From Euglena gracilis (lineage: Eukaryota > Euglenida > Euglenophyceae > Euglenales): a stretch of DNA of 64,000 nt. Where the stretch lies: the NCBI GenBank assembly GCA_039621445.1, contig CP154956.1:248001-312000 (forward strand). Reading direction: 5' to 3'. Both the position numbers and the translations under genes were made by a program. Shown one piece after another: positions 21,593 through 31,805 of this stretch (its first letter is position 1; every line of letters begins with the position of its first letter). The notes under the pieces are model-generated. The model ran no database searches and was not told where the DNA came from. It saw nothing but the letters and a program-made list of their open reading frames with translations.

Positions 21593-22288
21593 GAGGTAGG
21601 CGCGCCGCTCGGGGGGGGTCATGGAACTTCTACCACAAAGGCCGCGATGGATAGCCTTATTGGAAAGCCGGAACTCCGAAGAAAGAGGATGTCAAAATTG
21701 TACTCCCATTTGTATGATTTTTTAAATTTGGTGTAGCAAGGAATTGCGGAACCAATACCTCATTCAAGTAAGAAACGAGTTTTTTCATTCCAATATTTTT
21801 GTAGAGGAAGGAAATGGGCTATTTTTTTATAACATGTTTGAAGGCTTTTTTGTGTGGCTTTGCCCATCCATCCTAACTCCCCCCCCGCCCCCCCCCCCCC
21901 CCCACCCGCGCGCCCGCCCCGCCGCCGCCCCCCCCCCCCTGGACCCCCCCTCCCCCACTGTGCCTAGCATAGCCAAGAAAAAAGAAATTTGGTGTGAAAA
22001 AATCGCGATTTTTTGAGGCCCAAAAATGACCAAAAATGACCATTTTCGGACAAAATGGCAAATTTGGGGGCCGCGCGCTTTGCGCGCGGCCAAAAAAGCA
22101 TTTTTTGGTCAAAAATGGCCCAAAAATGGCAAAAAATGACCACTTTTTTGGACCCGAAAATCACCGATTTTCGGATGCGTTCCACCCGCGCGCCGTAGGA
22201 CCCCCCTCACCCCCTCCGTCCGCCGCGCGGCGCCGCCCCCTCCCCCCCCCCCCCCGCCCCCCCCCCCACAGTGCCTAGCCTCCAATGT
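21593..22288. mobile_element. Miniature element with GGAGGCTAGGC-type termini, copy 1
   Basis: The left edge GGAGGTAGGCGCGCCGCTCGG and the right edge GTGCCTAGCCTCC match the cleaner copy at 38358-38828. Between 21960 and 22190 the two copies share an almost identical A/T-rich stretch with GGGGCCGCGCGCT and CCGAAAATCACCGATTTT. Here about 270 bp of unrelated sequence replaces part of the C-rich left arm. It lies between the two transposase halves. Confidence 0.6.
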
Positions 22289-22310
22289 CACCCTCGAAAA
22301 GGGCAGGTTC

Positions 22311-23458
22311 TATATCAAGAACTGCGTCTTAAACGCAGACTCTGACCTGAGTCTGCGTTTCGAAACGCAGAATCAGGTTAGAGTGTGCGTTTAAGACGCA
22401 GTTATTTAAGGCTGTGTTTATATAAAGCAACATGGCTTTGGTCAAAGTCTGTGTTTCTCAACCTCGACGACGGACGGCAGACTGACGAAAGATTTTTGGG
22501 ACAAAGCGAAGCTGAATTAGGATCCGCTGCACAGCTCCGGGACGGCCGGAATCCTCAGAAAAAGAATGTGTGGCCGCCGGGCAGCTTGTGGCCACCGTCT
22601 GTGGTCTTCCGAACTAGAATCCTTTCGAAATAGTGGTAACATTACCGTTAAACAATGGAACACATGTGAAAGACGACACAAGATTACATCGTCTCCTTCC
22701 TTTTGCATACCCCATTTTGCGTGCTTCAGTTTGCAACGTTGATGAGAATGCTCTGGGCGCTGCACCCACGATCCAAGAGTTCTTTGGTAGCTCCCAAAAA
22801 GATGTTACCTAACCTAACCTTGTAAGGTGATATTTTTGGGGAGCCACCCTCTAGGCTACTTGGGACAGAAAAAAACACCCTCAAAGTGCCCCCCTCAGAG
22901 TGGTCAAAAATTTTGGCAAATTTGTCCCCCCCCCCCCCTCAAAGTGGTCATTTCCTCTTGGCGCCCAAAAATTGACTCCCCCCAAAGTGTCCCCTCCCTG
23001 CAGTTTTGGTAAATTTGTTCCCCCCCCCCTGGTCATTTTCTCTTGGCGCATAAACCCAAAAATTGACCCCTCCAAAGTGTCCCCTCCCTCACAATGGCCG
23101 TTTTGGCAATTTCCCCCCTTGGCCTTGGCGCCGAAGGCGCCAAAGCCCAAAAATTAACCCCCCCCCCCAAAGTGTCCCCTCCCTCACAATGGCCGTTTTG
23201 GCAAATTTGTCCCCCCCCCCAAACTGGCCATTTTCTCTTGGCGCCGAAGGCGCCAAAGCACAAAAATTGACCCCCCCCCAAAGTCCTTTATTTCTGCATC
23301 ATTGGGATGTTTCAGGGTCCAAATACTGTGAACACAGTTTTCTTGGTCGAAGTCCGTGTTTAGAAACACAGACTTAGGTCAAAGTCTGTGTTTCTAAACA
23401 CGGACTTCGGCACGTCAAAGTCTGTGTTTAGAAACACAGACTATGAACATAACCAACA
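22311..23458. mobile_element. Palindrome-bounded element A2 between transposase halves
   Basis: Starts with TATATCAAGAA (22311-22321), the complement of the edge motif at 9413. It has AACGCAGACTC-type words to 22400 and a right cluster of AAACACAGACTT words at 23349-23443. The right edge AAACACAGCCTTAAA (from 23464) is the inverse of the 8785 edge. The interior repeats CCCCTCAAAGTGGTCATTT and GGCGCCAAAAG-type phrases (22880-23280), also present at 46390-46680 and 54310-54765. The segment 22440-22850 is shared with 45940-46360 and 53880-54300. Confidence 0.6.
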
Positions 23459-23568
23459 TGCTAAACACAGCCTTAAAACGGGTGAGCATCCAAACAACTG
23501 GAGGAGAGAAGGCCTTATTCACCGTTTTCTTGGCTAGTAAACTGATTGTGGAAGGAAGTGGAACGAAG

Positions 23569-23618
23569 GTTATTTTTTTGTATTTCTTGCCATTTTCTGT
23601 GTCGCCATTGTCCGACAG
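23569..23618 (+). other. Intron 1 of transposase half (50 nt)
   Basis: Donor AAG|GTTATT and acceptor CGACAG|GTTGTG. Removal joins GSGTK to the KLPPQIIFKG block in the next frame, phase 0. Confidence 0.65.
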
Positions 23619-23918
23619 GTTGTGAAGCTCCCCCCTCAAATTATCTTCAAGGGTGCCGAAGCAGGGAAGGTGCAGAAAGGCGTTGTTGAGGCGGCAGAAA
23701 AGCTGGCAGATGTGGGGAGGTGCACGGTGACCACAACACCCAATGCTTGGCAAACTGGAGACAGCTTTCTGGAGTGGGTGAAGGAAAATTTGAAGACCGA
23801 AAAGAACGCAATGTTTATTGTTGACCTGTTTGCTGCGCATCGTGAGGAATCCGTCATTGACTGGTGCAAAGGGGTGAACATGCTTTTCGTGCCTGGGGGG
23901 TGCACATCACTAGTTCAG

Positions 23919-23962
23919 GTGAGTCCCTGCACGTTGGGTGCATTGTACCATTTTTTTTTAAG
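23919..23962 (+). other. Intron 2 of transposase half (44 nt)
   Basis: Donor CAG|GTGAGT and acceptor TTTAAG|GTGATG, with a T-rich tract before the acceptor. Removal joins CTSLVQ to MDVFVNRPF in phase 0, across a frame change. Confidence 0.75.
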
Positions 23963-24346
23963 GTGATGGACGTTTTCGTCAATCGTCCCTTCAAAAAGCA
24001 CCTCAGAAGCAAATACATCAAGTGGAGGGCATCAAAAGTGGAATCGGGCGATATTGGTGCAAAGCCGGAACGTGCAGATGTCATGCGGTGGGTTCTTGAA
24101 AGTTGGAATGCAATTCCAGGTGTTTCTTGGTTTGCGGCAGGCGGGTAGCATTTTGTCTTTTCTGCATCAGAAGACCTCGTGAAGAAAGGAATGGAAAAGC
24201 TTATACTTGAACCGGCAACAAAAGATGATGAGGCTGGAGCAGAAGCACAAATGCCCAAGAAACCACCTGTTGTACCACCGGTTGCACAACAGGAGGTCGT
24301 GGAGACCAATGTCGCCCTCCAATCTTTGTTAGAGGCTTTGCAAAAG

Positions 24347-24393
24347 GTGCACATACGTGGGGGGGGGTTGTACCAAAATTTTCTTTCACCCAG
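24347..24393 (+). other. Intron 3 of transposase half (47 nt)
   Basis: Donor AAG|GTGCAC and acceptor CACCCAG|GCCAAT. Removal opens a 46-codon acidic C-terminal frame ending at 24534, phase 0. Confidence 0.65.
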
Positions 24394-24654
24394 GCCAATG
24401 AGCAGGCGGAAGCTGATGCGGAAGAATTGCCGTTCCCCATCACCACCCCGGTGCCGGAGATGGTTGAAGAGGAGGAGGAGGTCACTCAGCCATCTAACCC
24501 AAGCCCGGACTTTCCAAATGAATGTGTCACCTAGGGATTGGTCTTTGGCGAAGTCCTTATGGTTGCGAAGTTTCTAAGTCCTTTTCTTTACTTCCGGGTG
24601 AAAAATGAATATATGAAATACTTTTTGGGTTTTCATCAGACCAACCTTCTAGCA

Positions 24655-24798
24655 CTGCGTGTGAGTGAGTGCCCCGACACCCTGCCACGCCGTTATGCAG
24701 CGGGTCAATGTGAGTTGTGTAAAATTTGGTTGCATCGCTCGTGCCTGGCCATTGTTCAGGAGGGTGGCAAGCGCTGCATCTTTTGTCCCGTTGGGTGA
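24655..24798 (+). pseudogene. Second PHD/zinc-finger fragment
   Basis: The frame contains CPDTLPRRY, CELCKIWLHRSC and CIFC before a stop. The Cx2C-W-x-H-x2-C arrangement fits the second half of a PHD or related cross-brace zinc finger, and here the His is present (WLHRSC). The first Cys pair is incomplete. It starts 120 nt after the transposase stop, so it could be a read-in exon or a separate captured module. Compare the fragment at 9119-9325. Confidence 0.45.
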
Positions 24799-24874
24799 TG
24801 ACATCACTGGCCTCCAATGGTGAATTGTTGTCCCGCTTGCCTTTGCCTGAGTTTCCCATTCATCACCCAAGGTC

Positions 24875-25262
24875 CCTTGATCCCCCCCCCCCCTAATTGT
24901 CGCCCCCCCCCTCCCGACTATTAGGGGGGGGTCGCTGAGCTCTTATCTCTTTAGAGTAAGAGCGAAGCTTACCACCCCGGCGACGGGGGGGTCGGAACCC
25001 ACCCAGCACAACCCCACCCCACCCCCCCACCACCACCCCCCCGCCACCCCCCCCCCCCCCCGCCCCCCCTGGGTAGGTAGTGAGCCCCGAGGATTATCGA
25101 TGTGATTGGATTTCCGGAGCCGAAAAGTTAATAGCCTATAGGTTAGGAGAGGTTCCCTAGTTTCTCCAGAGCCGTCACGTTACCCGCAACTCCCCGCCAG
25201 TCCGGAGATATGGCCCGAGCAAAAAAGTTGTCTACCGTTTTTTTTTCCGGGGAAATTGCAGG
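24875..25262. other. C/G-tract spacer, no gene
   Basis: CTAATTGTCGCCCCC and CGACTATTAGGGGG words are followed by a C-rich stretch (25005-25070) and unassigned sequence. CCCGAGCAAAAAAG resembles phrases of the following tandem repeat. Confidence 0.5.
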
Positions 25263-25263
25263 G

Positions 25264-26045
25264 TCATTTTGGGGTCAAAAAATCGATAATTTCAAAATAT
25301 CTCGAAAACGCTGCGGAGTTGCGAAAAAGTAAAGAGGACGTCATTCCACAACTTTGGGACGCCCGATCGATCGGTACGCGCGCTTTGGGCCAACTCCTCG
25401 CGTAGCCCGAGATACGGCCGTTTTGGGGTTTTGGGCCAGTTTTGGCCAGTTTTGGCCAGTTCGGGCCCGTTCGGGGCCCGAAACCGTAAATTGGCCGTAT
25501 CTCGGGCTAGACGGGGAGTTGGAACCCAAACCAGGGGGTCAATCATTAGGTGTGGGGGGGGGTTTTGACCGTTTTTTGGGGTTCTTGGGGTCTGGTTGTG
25601 CAATTTTGGGTCATTTTTGGGTATTCGGGGACCCCTGAAGGGGTTCGAGGGCTGCCATGCTGGGGTCCAAAAATCGAAAAATTCAAAATATCTCGAAAAC
25701 GCTGTGGAGTTGAGGAAAAGTAAACAGGACGTCCTGTCACAACTTTGGGACGCCCGATCGATCGGTATGCGCGGTTTGGGCCAACTCCTCGCCTAGCCCG
25801 AGATATGGCCGTTTTGGGTTTTTTGGGCCAGTTTGGCCATTTCTGGCCCGTTTGGGGCCCGAAACCGTAAATTGGCCGTATCTCGGGCTAGACGAGGAGG
25901 TGGGACCCAAACCAGGGGGTCAATCATTAGGTTTAGGGGGGGGGTTTGACCGTTTTTTTGGGGTTCCCGGGGTCTGGTTGTGCGATTTTGGGCCAGTTTT
26001 GGGTGTTCGGGGACCCCTCCGGGTGGTGTGGGGCGGGTGGGCAAG
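25264..26045. repeat. Tandem repeat, two units of about 391 bp
   Basis: Landmarks such as ACTTTGGGACGCCCGATCG (25351 and 25742), TAGCCCGAGAT.CGGCCG, and GGGGTCAATCATTAGGT recur at an offset of 391 nt. The two units are roughly 90% alike by eye. They contain imperfect inverted phrases (CTCGCGTAGCCCGAGATACGG and CCGTATCTCGGGCTAGACG). Confidence 0.75.
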
Positions 26046-26249
26046 GGGGGGGCGGGGGGCCGGGCGGGGCCGAAAATTTTGAAAATTTTTTCGCTTTAAA
26101 AAACACTTTTTTTCACTTCAGAACATCAAAAAAAGTGTTTTTGAGCGAAAAAAATTTTTCCGACCCGAACCCGCCCCCCCCCTTCCCCCCCCTGGCTGGG
26201 GCCCGCCCCCCTGGCCGGTGGGATTAGCCATTTTTGGGTCAAAAAGTCC

Positions 26250-28990
26250 AAAAAAATTCAAAATATTTTTTTCGCCCAAAACCATGTTTTTTGACCTCCC
26301 GGACCGAGAAAACCTGTGTTTGAGCCAAAAATGAGCGTTTTTCGACCCGCCGGCGCCCCGTTTTGGGCCGCCAACCCATTGACTTTGGGTCAAAACCGGG
26401 TTGGGTTGAAAAAAAGTCGGAAAAAACCGAAAAAAAATTTTTTCGCCCAAAACGATGTTTTTGGGCCTCCCGGACCCGGAAAGCCTGTGTTTGAGCCGAA
26501 AATGAGCGTTTTTCGACCCGCCAGCGCCCCGTTTTGGGCCGCCAACCCATGACTTGGGGTCAAAACCGGGCCAAAAAAGTCGAAAAAAAATCGAAAAAAT
26601 TTTTTGCCCCAAATCGATGTTTTTTGGCCTCCCGGACCCGGAAAAACTGTTTTTGAGCCGAAAATGAGCGTTTTAGATCGGGGTGGTCTCCCAAAGAGCT
26701 CAGCTCTACGTCAACCCTGGTCGCTGAGCTCTTATCCCTTCATGGGTAAGAGCGAAGCTTACCACTGGGGGAAAACCCCCCCTCCCCCCTCGGGGCCACC
26801 TCGGGAACCGGCGGATTATCACCATGATCCCGGCCCCGTTTCCCGGAATTTTTTTTTTCAGTCGCGAGCGACTGGATTCCTAGTTTCCGAATCACCTGGG
26901 TTTGACCGCCAACTCCCCTCCCGGCCCGAGCTATTCCCGCGCGAAGGGGGCCAACCCCCCTTTTTAAGCCCCCCCCCCTGGACGGCCAAAAAATGTCAAT
27001 TTTCAAAATATCTCCAAAATGAAGCATCAAAGGAAATGTCCGGAGACCTAATTTGAAGCCCTTGGAACGCCCCATGCCGGTATTTTGATTTCCCCGCAAC
27101 TCCCCGCCTGGCCCGAGATACGGCCGTTTTGGCCTGGATGGCCATTTTGTACACTTTTTCCTCTGTTAGACTTAGCCGTTTTCGGGGGGAGGGGGGGTCA
27201 AAAAATCGATGTTTTCAAAATTTCTCGAAAATGATGCAAAATCAAAGGAAATGTCCGGAGACCTAAATTGAAGCCCTTGGAACGCTCTATCTATTGGGAT
27301 TTTGGTTTCCCCGCAGCTCACCGCCTAGCCCGAGATACGGCCGTTTTCAGCCAATTAAGGCCATTTGTACACTTTTCCCTCTGTCCGACTTAGCCGTTTT
27401 CGGCCAAAAAGTCGAAAAAAATCGAAAAAAATTTTTTTGCCCAAAACGATGGGCCTCCCGGACCTGGAAAAACTGTTTTTGAGCCGAAAACGAGCGTTTT
27501 TCGACCCGCCGGCCCCGTTTTGGGCCGCCGACCCGTTGACTTCGGGTCAAAACCGGGTCAAAAAAGTCGAGAAAATCGAAAAAAATTTTTGCCCAAAACG
27601 ATGTTTTTTGGCCTCCCGGACCCGGAGAAACTGTTTTTGAGCGGAAAACGAGCGTTTTTCGACCCGCCGGCGCACCGTTTTGGGCCGCCGACCCATTGAT
27701 TTTGGGTCAAAACCGGGTCAAAAAAGTCGAAAAAAAAATCGAAAAAAATTTTTTTTGCCCAAAACGATGTTTTTTGGCCTCCCGGACCCGGAAAAACTGT
27801 TTTTGAGCCGAAAACGAGCGTTTTTCGACCCGCCGGCGCCCCGTTTTGGGCCGCCAACCCATTGACTTTGGGTCAAAACCGGGTCAAAAAAGTCGAAAAA
27901 AAAATCGAAAAAAATTTTTTTGCGGAAAACGATGTTTTTTTGGCCTCCCGGACCCGGAAAAAACTGTTTTTGTTCCGCATAACATGTCTTGAAAGCCCCG
28001 GGGTCGGGGTCAAGCATTACTATTATTACCTGGGGAATCTGAAGTTTCAAGACATTGCTTACTCAAGTCATCGACCAGTTCCACTCCTTTGCTGTTGATC
28101 ATTACCAGTTCTCTGCTTGACAAACCAGCGTGATTTCTGTTGTATGCCAAGCCCCACAGCTCCAGAGCAGCGGGAGACACAGCCCCGCAGCGTTCGATGG
28201 CACTGGGGGCAAGAGAACAAGCCTTGCAACCCCAAGCATGCCACGCACAGGGGTGAGCCCCCCAACCCCCAACGAGCCCAGGAGACCAGCCCTGGAGCAG
28301 CAGCCCGGGGGGTCAGCCCCGACAACGATGCCTCAGTGCCATGTCATTCCCCCCTGGTCGGAAGGGTGTTGGGAGATGGGCCCATTGTGAACAGAAGTCC
28401 ACCACACCCATTTGCTAAAATACTGCAAAAATTGATGTTTCCTTTGGCGCTGGGTGACCAAAAAATTCAGGGCCGAACATCCCAGTTCCGTGGGGGACAG
28501 CCGAAAACGAGCGTTTTTCGACCCGCCGGCGCCCCGTTTTGGGCCGCCAACCCATTGATTTTGGGTCAAACCGGGTCAAAAAAGTCGAAAAAAATCGAAA
28601 AAAATTTTTTTGCCCAAAACGATGTTTTTTGGCCTCCCGGACCTGGAAAAACTGTTTTTGAGCCGAAAACGAGCGTTTTTCGACCCGCCGGCGCCCCGTT
28701 TTGGGCCGCCGACCCATTGACTTTGGGTCAAAACCGGGTCAAAAAAGTCGAAAAAAATCGAAAAACTTTTTTTGCCCAAAACGATGTTTTTTGGCCTCCC
28801 GGACCCGGAAAAACTGTTTTTGAGCCGAAAACGAGCGTTTTGGGCCGCCGACCCATTGACTTTGGGTCAAAACCGGGTCAAAAAAGTCGAAAAAAATCGA
28901 AAAAAAATTTTTTGCCCGAAACGATGTTTTTTGGCCTCCCGGACCCGGAAAAACTGTTTTTGAGCCGAAAACGAGCGTTTTTCGACCCGC
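26250..28990. repeat. Satellite of about 166 bp, at least ten units, interrupted
   Basis: The landmark GGCCTCCCGGACC recurs near 26294, 26465, 26637, 27453, 27611, 27777, 27943, 28632, 28794 and 28934. Spacing is mostly 158-172 nt (166 twice), with one shortened unit of 140. Each unit holds GTTTTTGAGCCGAAAACGAG, CGACCCGCCGGCGCCCCG and TTGGGTCAAAACCGGGTC. Unrelated sequence splits the array at 26680-27400 and 28000-28500. Long apparent frames through it repeat with the unit and are not genes. Confidence 0.85.
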
Positions 28991-29120
28991 CGGCGCCACG
29001 ACGGGCCGCCGGGCCGCCGGCGGCCGGCCGGGACGCCGGGCCGCGGGGCCGCCGGCCGGGCCGCCGGGCCGCCGGCCGGGCCGCCGGGCTGCCGGGCCGT
29101 CGGGCCGCCGGGCCGGGGTC
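28990..29120. repeat. CCGGGCCGCCGG simple repeat
   Basis: About 120 nt consist almost only of C and G in CCGCCGGGCCG-type words at the end of the satellite array. It is strongly self-complementary. Confidence 0.75.
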
Positions 29121-29129
29121 AATGAAGGG

Positions 29130-29840
29130 GTGGGGGCGCGCTTATAAAGAGCTCAGCACTATTCAAAACCTGGTGACATATAGGGGGGGGGGGTCACGTT
29201 ATGCCACTTTGGAGGTGGTCGGGAGGCAGCATCCATGTTGTTGCATCCCATCACGAGAACGGCGGCACGCATCCTAAAATCGGTGATTTTTGGGGCCAAA
29301 AAGTAATCATTTTGGACATTTTTGGACCATTTTTGAACAGAAAAATACCTTTTGGTTTGAAAGTGGTCATTTTCGGGTGATTTTTACGTCCAAAATTGGT
29401 CATTTTTCTTCTTTTTTGAAAAGGAATTGTTTTAGGATTTTCTTGACCGTTACATTTTTTGGGATGCATTTTGGGCCATTTTTGAAAAAATGGCCCAAAA
29501 TGACTATTTTTGAAGGGGGGGGGAAATGGCCAAAAATTCTGTTTTTGTTGCAGAAATGCAGCAACTTCTGGCACTTTTTTTTAGAGGACAAGATTTTTGG
29601 CCATTTTTGGGTGTGGAGGTGCCAGTTGGACGTTGGGTGCCAAAAAGGGGTTTGGTTGTCCAAATGGAAGGTGGGGTGAGGACAATTATTTTCTGTTTTT
29701 GGGGGGGTTTTCTTCCACAAAAATTTCATGTTTCCCCTCCCCCTTTTTGCGATGAAATTCTTTCCCACTTGCGCAATCTCCCCTTTTGCCAATGTTTTGG
29801 GTCAAATTGGCCCCGAGCGAGAAATTGGTGATGGACTTTT
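29130..29840. other. Spacer with relatives of the GGAGGCTAGGC element interior
   Basis: AAAATCGGTGATTTTTGG and TGGTCATTTTCGGGTGATTTTT are inverted, diverged relatives of the shared A/T-rich stretch in 21960-22190 and 38510-38700. No gene seen. Confidence 0.4.
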
Positions 29841-29844
29841 TGGC

Positions 29845-29935
29845 GGTCGCTAGCGCCTAGTCGCTAGGGTCGCTAGCGACTAGTCGCTAGTGACCATTGG
29901 TGGTCGGAGCGACTAGTTGCTCCAACCACCAATTT
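29845..29935. repeat. GCTAGTCGCTAG palindromic cluster
   Basis: The words GTCGCTAGCGCC, GTCGCTAGGGTCGCTAGCG and ACTAGTCGCTAGTG occur in both orientations. They are followed by TTGGTGGTCGGAGCGAC and its complement. Related clusters are at 7443-7500 and 30670-30735. Confidence 0.65.
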
Positions 29936-30126
29936 TAAGTCCACCCCGCCTTCGAAAAAGTTTTTAAGCCCCCCTCGAAAAAAATTCATTCAAATTTGGA
30001 GGAAAGTGACTCAAAACCCACCCAAATGCCTTCCAAACCCTCCATTCGGGGGGTCAATTTACAAAAAAAATGAGTAATTCTCTTTGCGCCTGTTCTGTGA
30101 AACCATAGCAATTGCACACATAAAAT

Positions 30127-30306
30127 TATGGAGCGCGACTCGGCCATCCTTGCCTTGCACAGGACGCGACAGGAGCGCGACTCGGCCATCCTTGCCTTGC
30201 ACACACAAGGGGATTGTGTTATTTTGGGCGGGGGGTCCGGGGGGGGCAGCACCCCCCCCCGGAGGAGGCCACAGGGAGCGCAATTTGGCCATCCTTGCCT
30301 TCCACA
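30127..30306 (+). repeat. Short tandem/dispersed unit encoding ERDSAILALH
   Basis: GAGCGCGACTCGGCCATCC followed by TTGCCTTGCACA occurs twice in direct succession (30130 and 30173). A third, diverged copy lies at 30277-30305. On the plus strand two copies read ERDSAILALH in the same frame. Confidence 0.6.
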
Positions 30307-30309
30307 CAT

Positions 30310-30910
30310 TGCAAATTACCAACCCCCCCCCTCTATTTGTCCCCCCCCCCCTAATTGGCCAGAGCCCAGGTGGCCAATTAGGGGGGGGGAGGTTCTCATT
30401 TCAAGGGAAACTGTCTTTATTCGGGTGTTTTACGGGGGTTCGCGACTAAAGGACGGGGTCCTGGCCAATTAGGGTGGTTCGGGCTCCCCCCCCCCTATGT
30501 GTCCCCCCCCCCTAATTGGCAAGAAGGGGGGTCCAGGCCGCCCGGAGCGCGGCCAAATAGAGGGGGGGGGGTTGGTAACCCCGAAAATTAAACCCGAATG
30601 GAGGTTTTGGAAGGCATTTGGGTAAAAAATTTTGGAGGGGGGCTTAAAAAAATTTTTAGAGGGAGGGTAAACTTAAAATTGGTGGTCGGCCCGACCACCA
30701 ATGGTCAGTAGAGTTGGTCGCTAGCGACCACCACCCCCCCCCTTTATTGTCCCACCGACCTGCCCCCGGGAGGCCCGACCGGACAATAAAGGGGGGGGGG
30801 ACAATAAAGGGGTACCAAAGGAATTTCATTGGCCGGGCCAAAAAAACCCCCCGTCGGCCAGGGCCCAGGCAAAATGAAGGGGGGTGCAAAAAAAAGGGGG
30901 GGGGGTAGTT
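30310..30910. repeat. AATTGGC and ACAATAAAGGGG G-tract blocks
   Basis: Clusters at 30340-30385 and 30460-30570 use CTAATTGGC words with C/G runs. The block at 30740-30905 is the inverse of 18720-18900, sharing GGCCGGGCC and GGGGTACCAAAGGAATTTC. A GGTCGCTAGCGACC palindrome precedes it. Confidence 0.65.
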
Positions 30911-31350
30911 GCTAGCGACCACCAAAAAGTCCATAACCAATTTCCCGCAATGAGCCGGTCAAATTCATACGGCAAAGAAGCACCATTGTTTGGGTCAAAA
31001 ATTTTTTCACCTCAAATCTTGGCATTTCTTTCCATTTTTAGACCATGTCAAGGCAAATTTTCGATGGTTTGAACAAGAAAATTGATGAAAAAGCGACCAA
31101 AAACACCACCTACATCAAAAAGCAGGCTGAAATGATGAATGAAAAGAAAGGCTGAAGTGATGAAGGTTGATGCATTTTATGAAAATCGAAGGCTCGATTC
31201 TCGGGTCACGGGCGGTACACGGGGGGGGGGGGGGCACGGGGGGGGGCACGGGGGGAGCACCCCCCACGTTGAGCAATTCTGAAAACGTTTCATGTATTTC
31301 CCCTTTGCTTGCAAAAAAAATTCCTTTATTGAGTCATTTTCCTTTGGTTT
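30910..31350. other. Interior related to the hexamer-core element, no clear gene
   Basis: A short plus-strand frame from an ATG at 31044 (MSRQIFDGLNKKIDEKATK) is lysine-rich and protein-like but under 40 residues. TTGAGTCATTTTCCTTTGG-type sequence at 31329-31350 is conserved at 39086-39105, directly before the hexamer block in both places. Confidence 0.4.
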
Positions 31351-31354
31351 TTGA

Positions 31355-31460
31355 CATAGAGGTGACATAGAGGGATAGAGGAGGTTGGAAAACCTCTACC
31401 TCTACCTCTACCTCTACCTCTACCTCTACCTCTATCCCTCTGCTTCTGTGCAGCCTTGGA
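31355..31460. repeat. Hexamer-core inverted block, CCTCTA word
   Basis: GACATAGAGGTGACATAGAGG opens the block. After GGTTGGAAAACC, six or more CCTCTA units follow, then TATCCCTCTG and the edge GCAGCCTTGG. The same edges and spacer occur at 39110-39215, where the unit is CCTCAA. Confidence 0.75.
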
Positions 31461-31479
31461 TAATTAAAAAATTCCGAAC

Positions 31480-31705
31480 ACCGCACGGAAATGTTGGATC
31501 GCGAAGATTTCTGCGATCCTAACTGTGCTGTGGCGAAATACCGCTGAGCATTACAGCGCGCTTAAAATGGCCGCGTTTAAGCCCGAGCGGGGATTACCCA
31601 CCCGCGGTAATTGTCGGCTGCCGGTATGCGACATATAGGGGGCATATAGGTGAGAAAACCTATACCTATACCTATACCTGTATGTGCCTATATCCCTGTA
31701 TCCCA
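31480..31705. repeat. GCGCG/CCGCGG words and CCTATA hexamer block
   Basis: 31485-31625 carries AGCATTACAGCGCGC and CACCCGCGGTAATTG words related to 19195-19320. 31630-31700 is a hexamer block with CCTATA units between GGCATATAGGTGAGAAAACC and a CCAGCCCTG edge. Confidence 0.6.
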
Positions 31706-31805
31706 ATATCCAGCCCTGCTGTCATCAATAAAAATGCAATTAAACCTGCCCGAAATTGGTTGTTGAAGTCCTGATTCGACTGCTTCACTTTCACTATGTA
31801 TCTGG

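Larger units (their letters stand above)
23443..24534 (+). pseudogene. pogo/CENP-B-like transposase, catalytic C-terminal half
   Basis: Exons read RVSIQTTGGEKALFTVFLAS, then KLPPQIIFKG, then FIVDLFAAHREESVIDW and PGGCTSLVQ, then MDVFVNRPFKKHLR, and an acidic tail (EMVEEEEEVTQPSNP) to a TAG at 24532. This is the DDE_1 core, with the second Asp in VDLFAAH and the third in MDVFVN. Three GT-AG introns, all phase 0, restore the frame: 23569-23618, 23919-23962 and 24347-24393. An in-frame TAG at 24146-24148 interrupts exon 3 while similarity continues on both sides, so the copy is probably dead. It would continue the half at 20858-21529. Confidence 0.7.

Noticed and set aside
26118-26612. Minus-strand 164-codon frame
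   Set aside because: Antisense reading of three satellite units; the peptide repeats with the DNA unit.
28117-29277. 386-codon open frame
   Set aside because: Most of it is translation of the 166-bp satellite (repeating AQNDVFWPPGPGKTVFEPK-type peptides) and the CCGG simple repeat, so it is a by-product of a unit length near a multiple of three.
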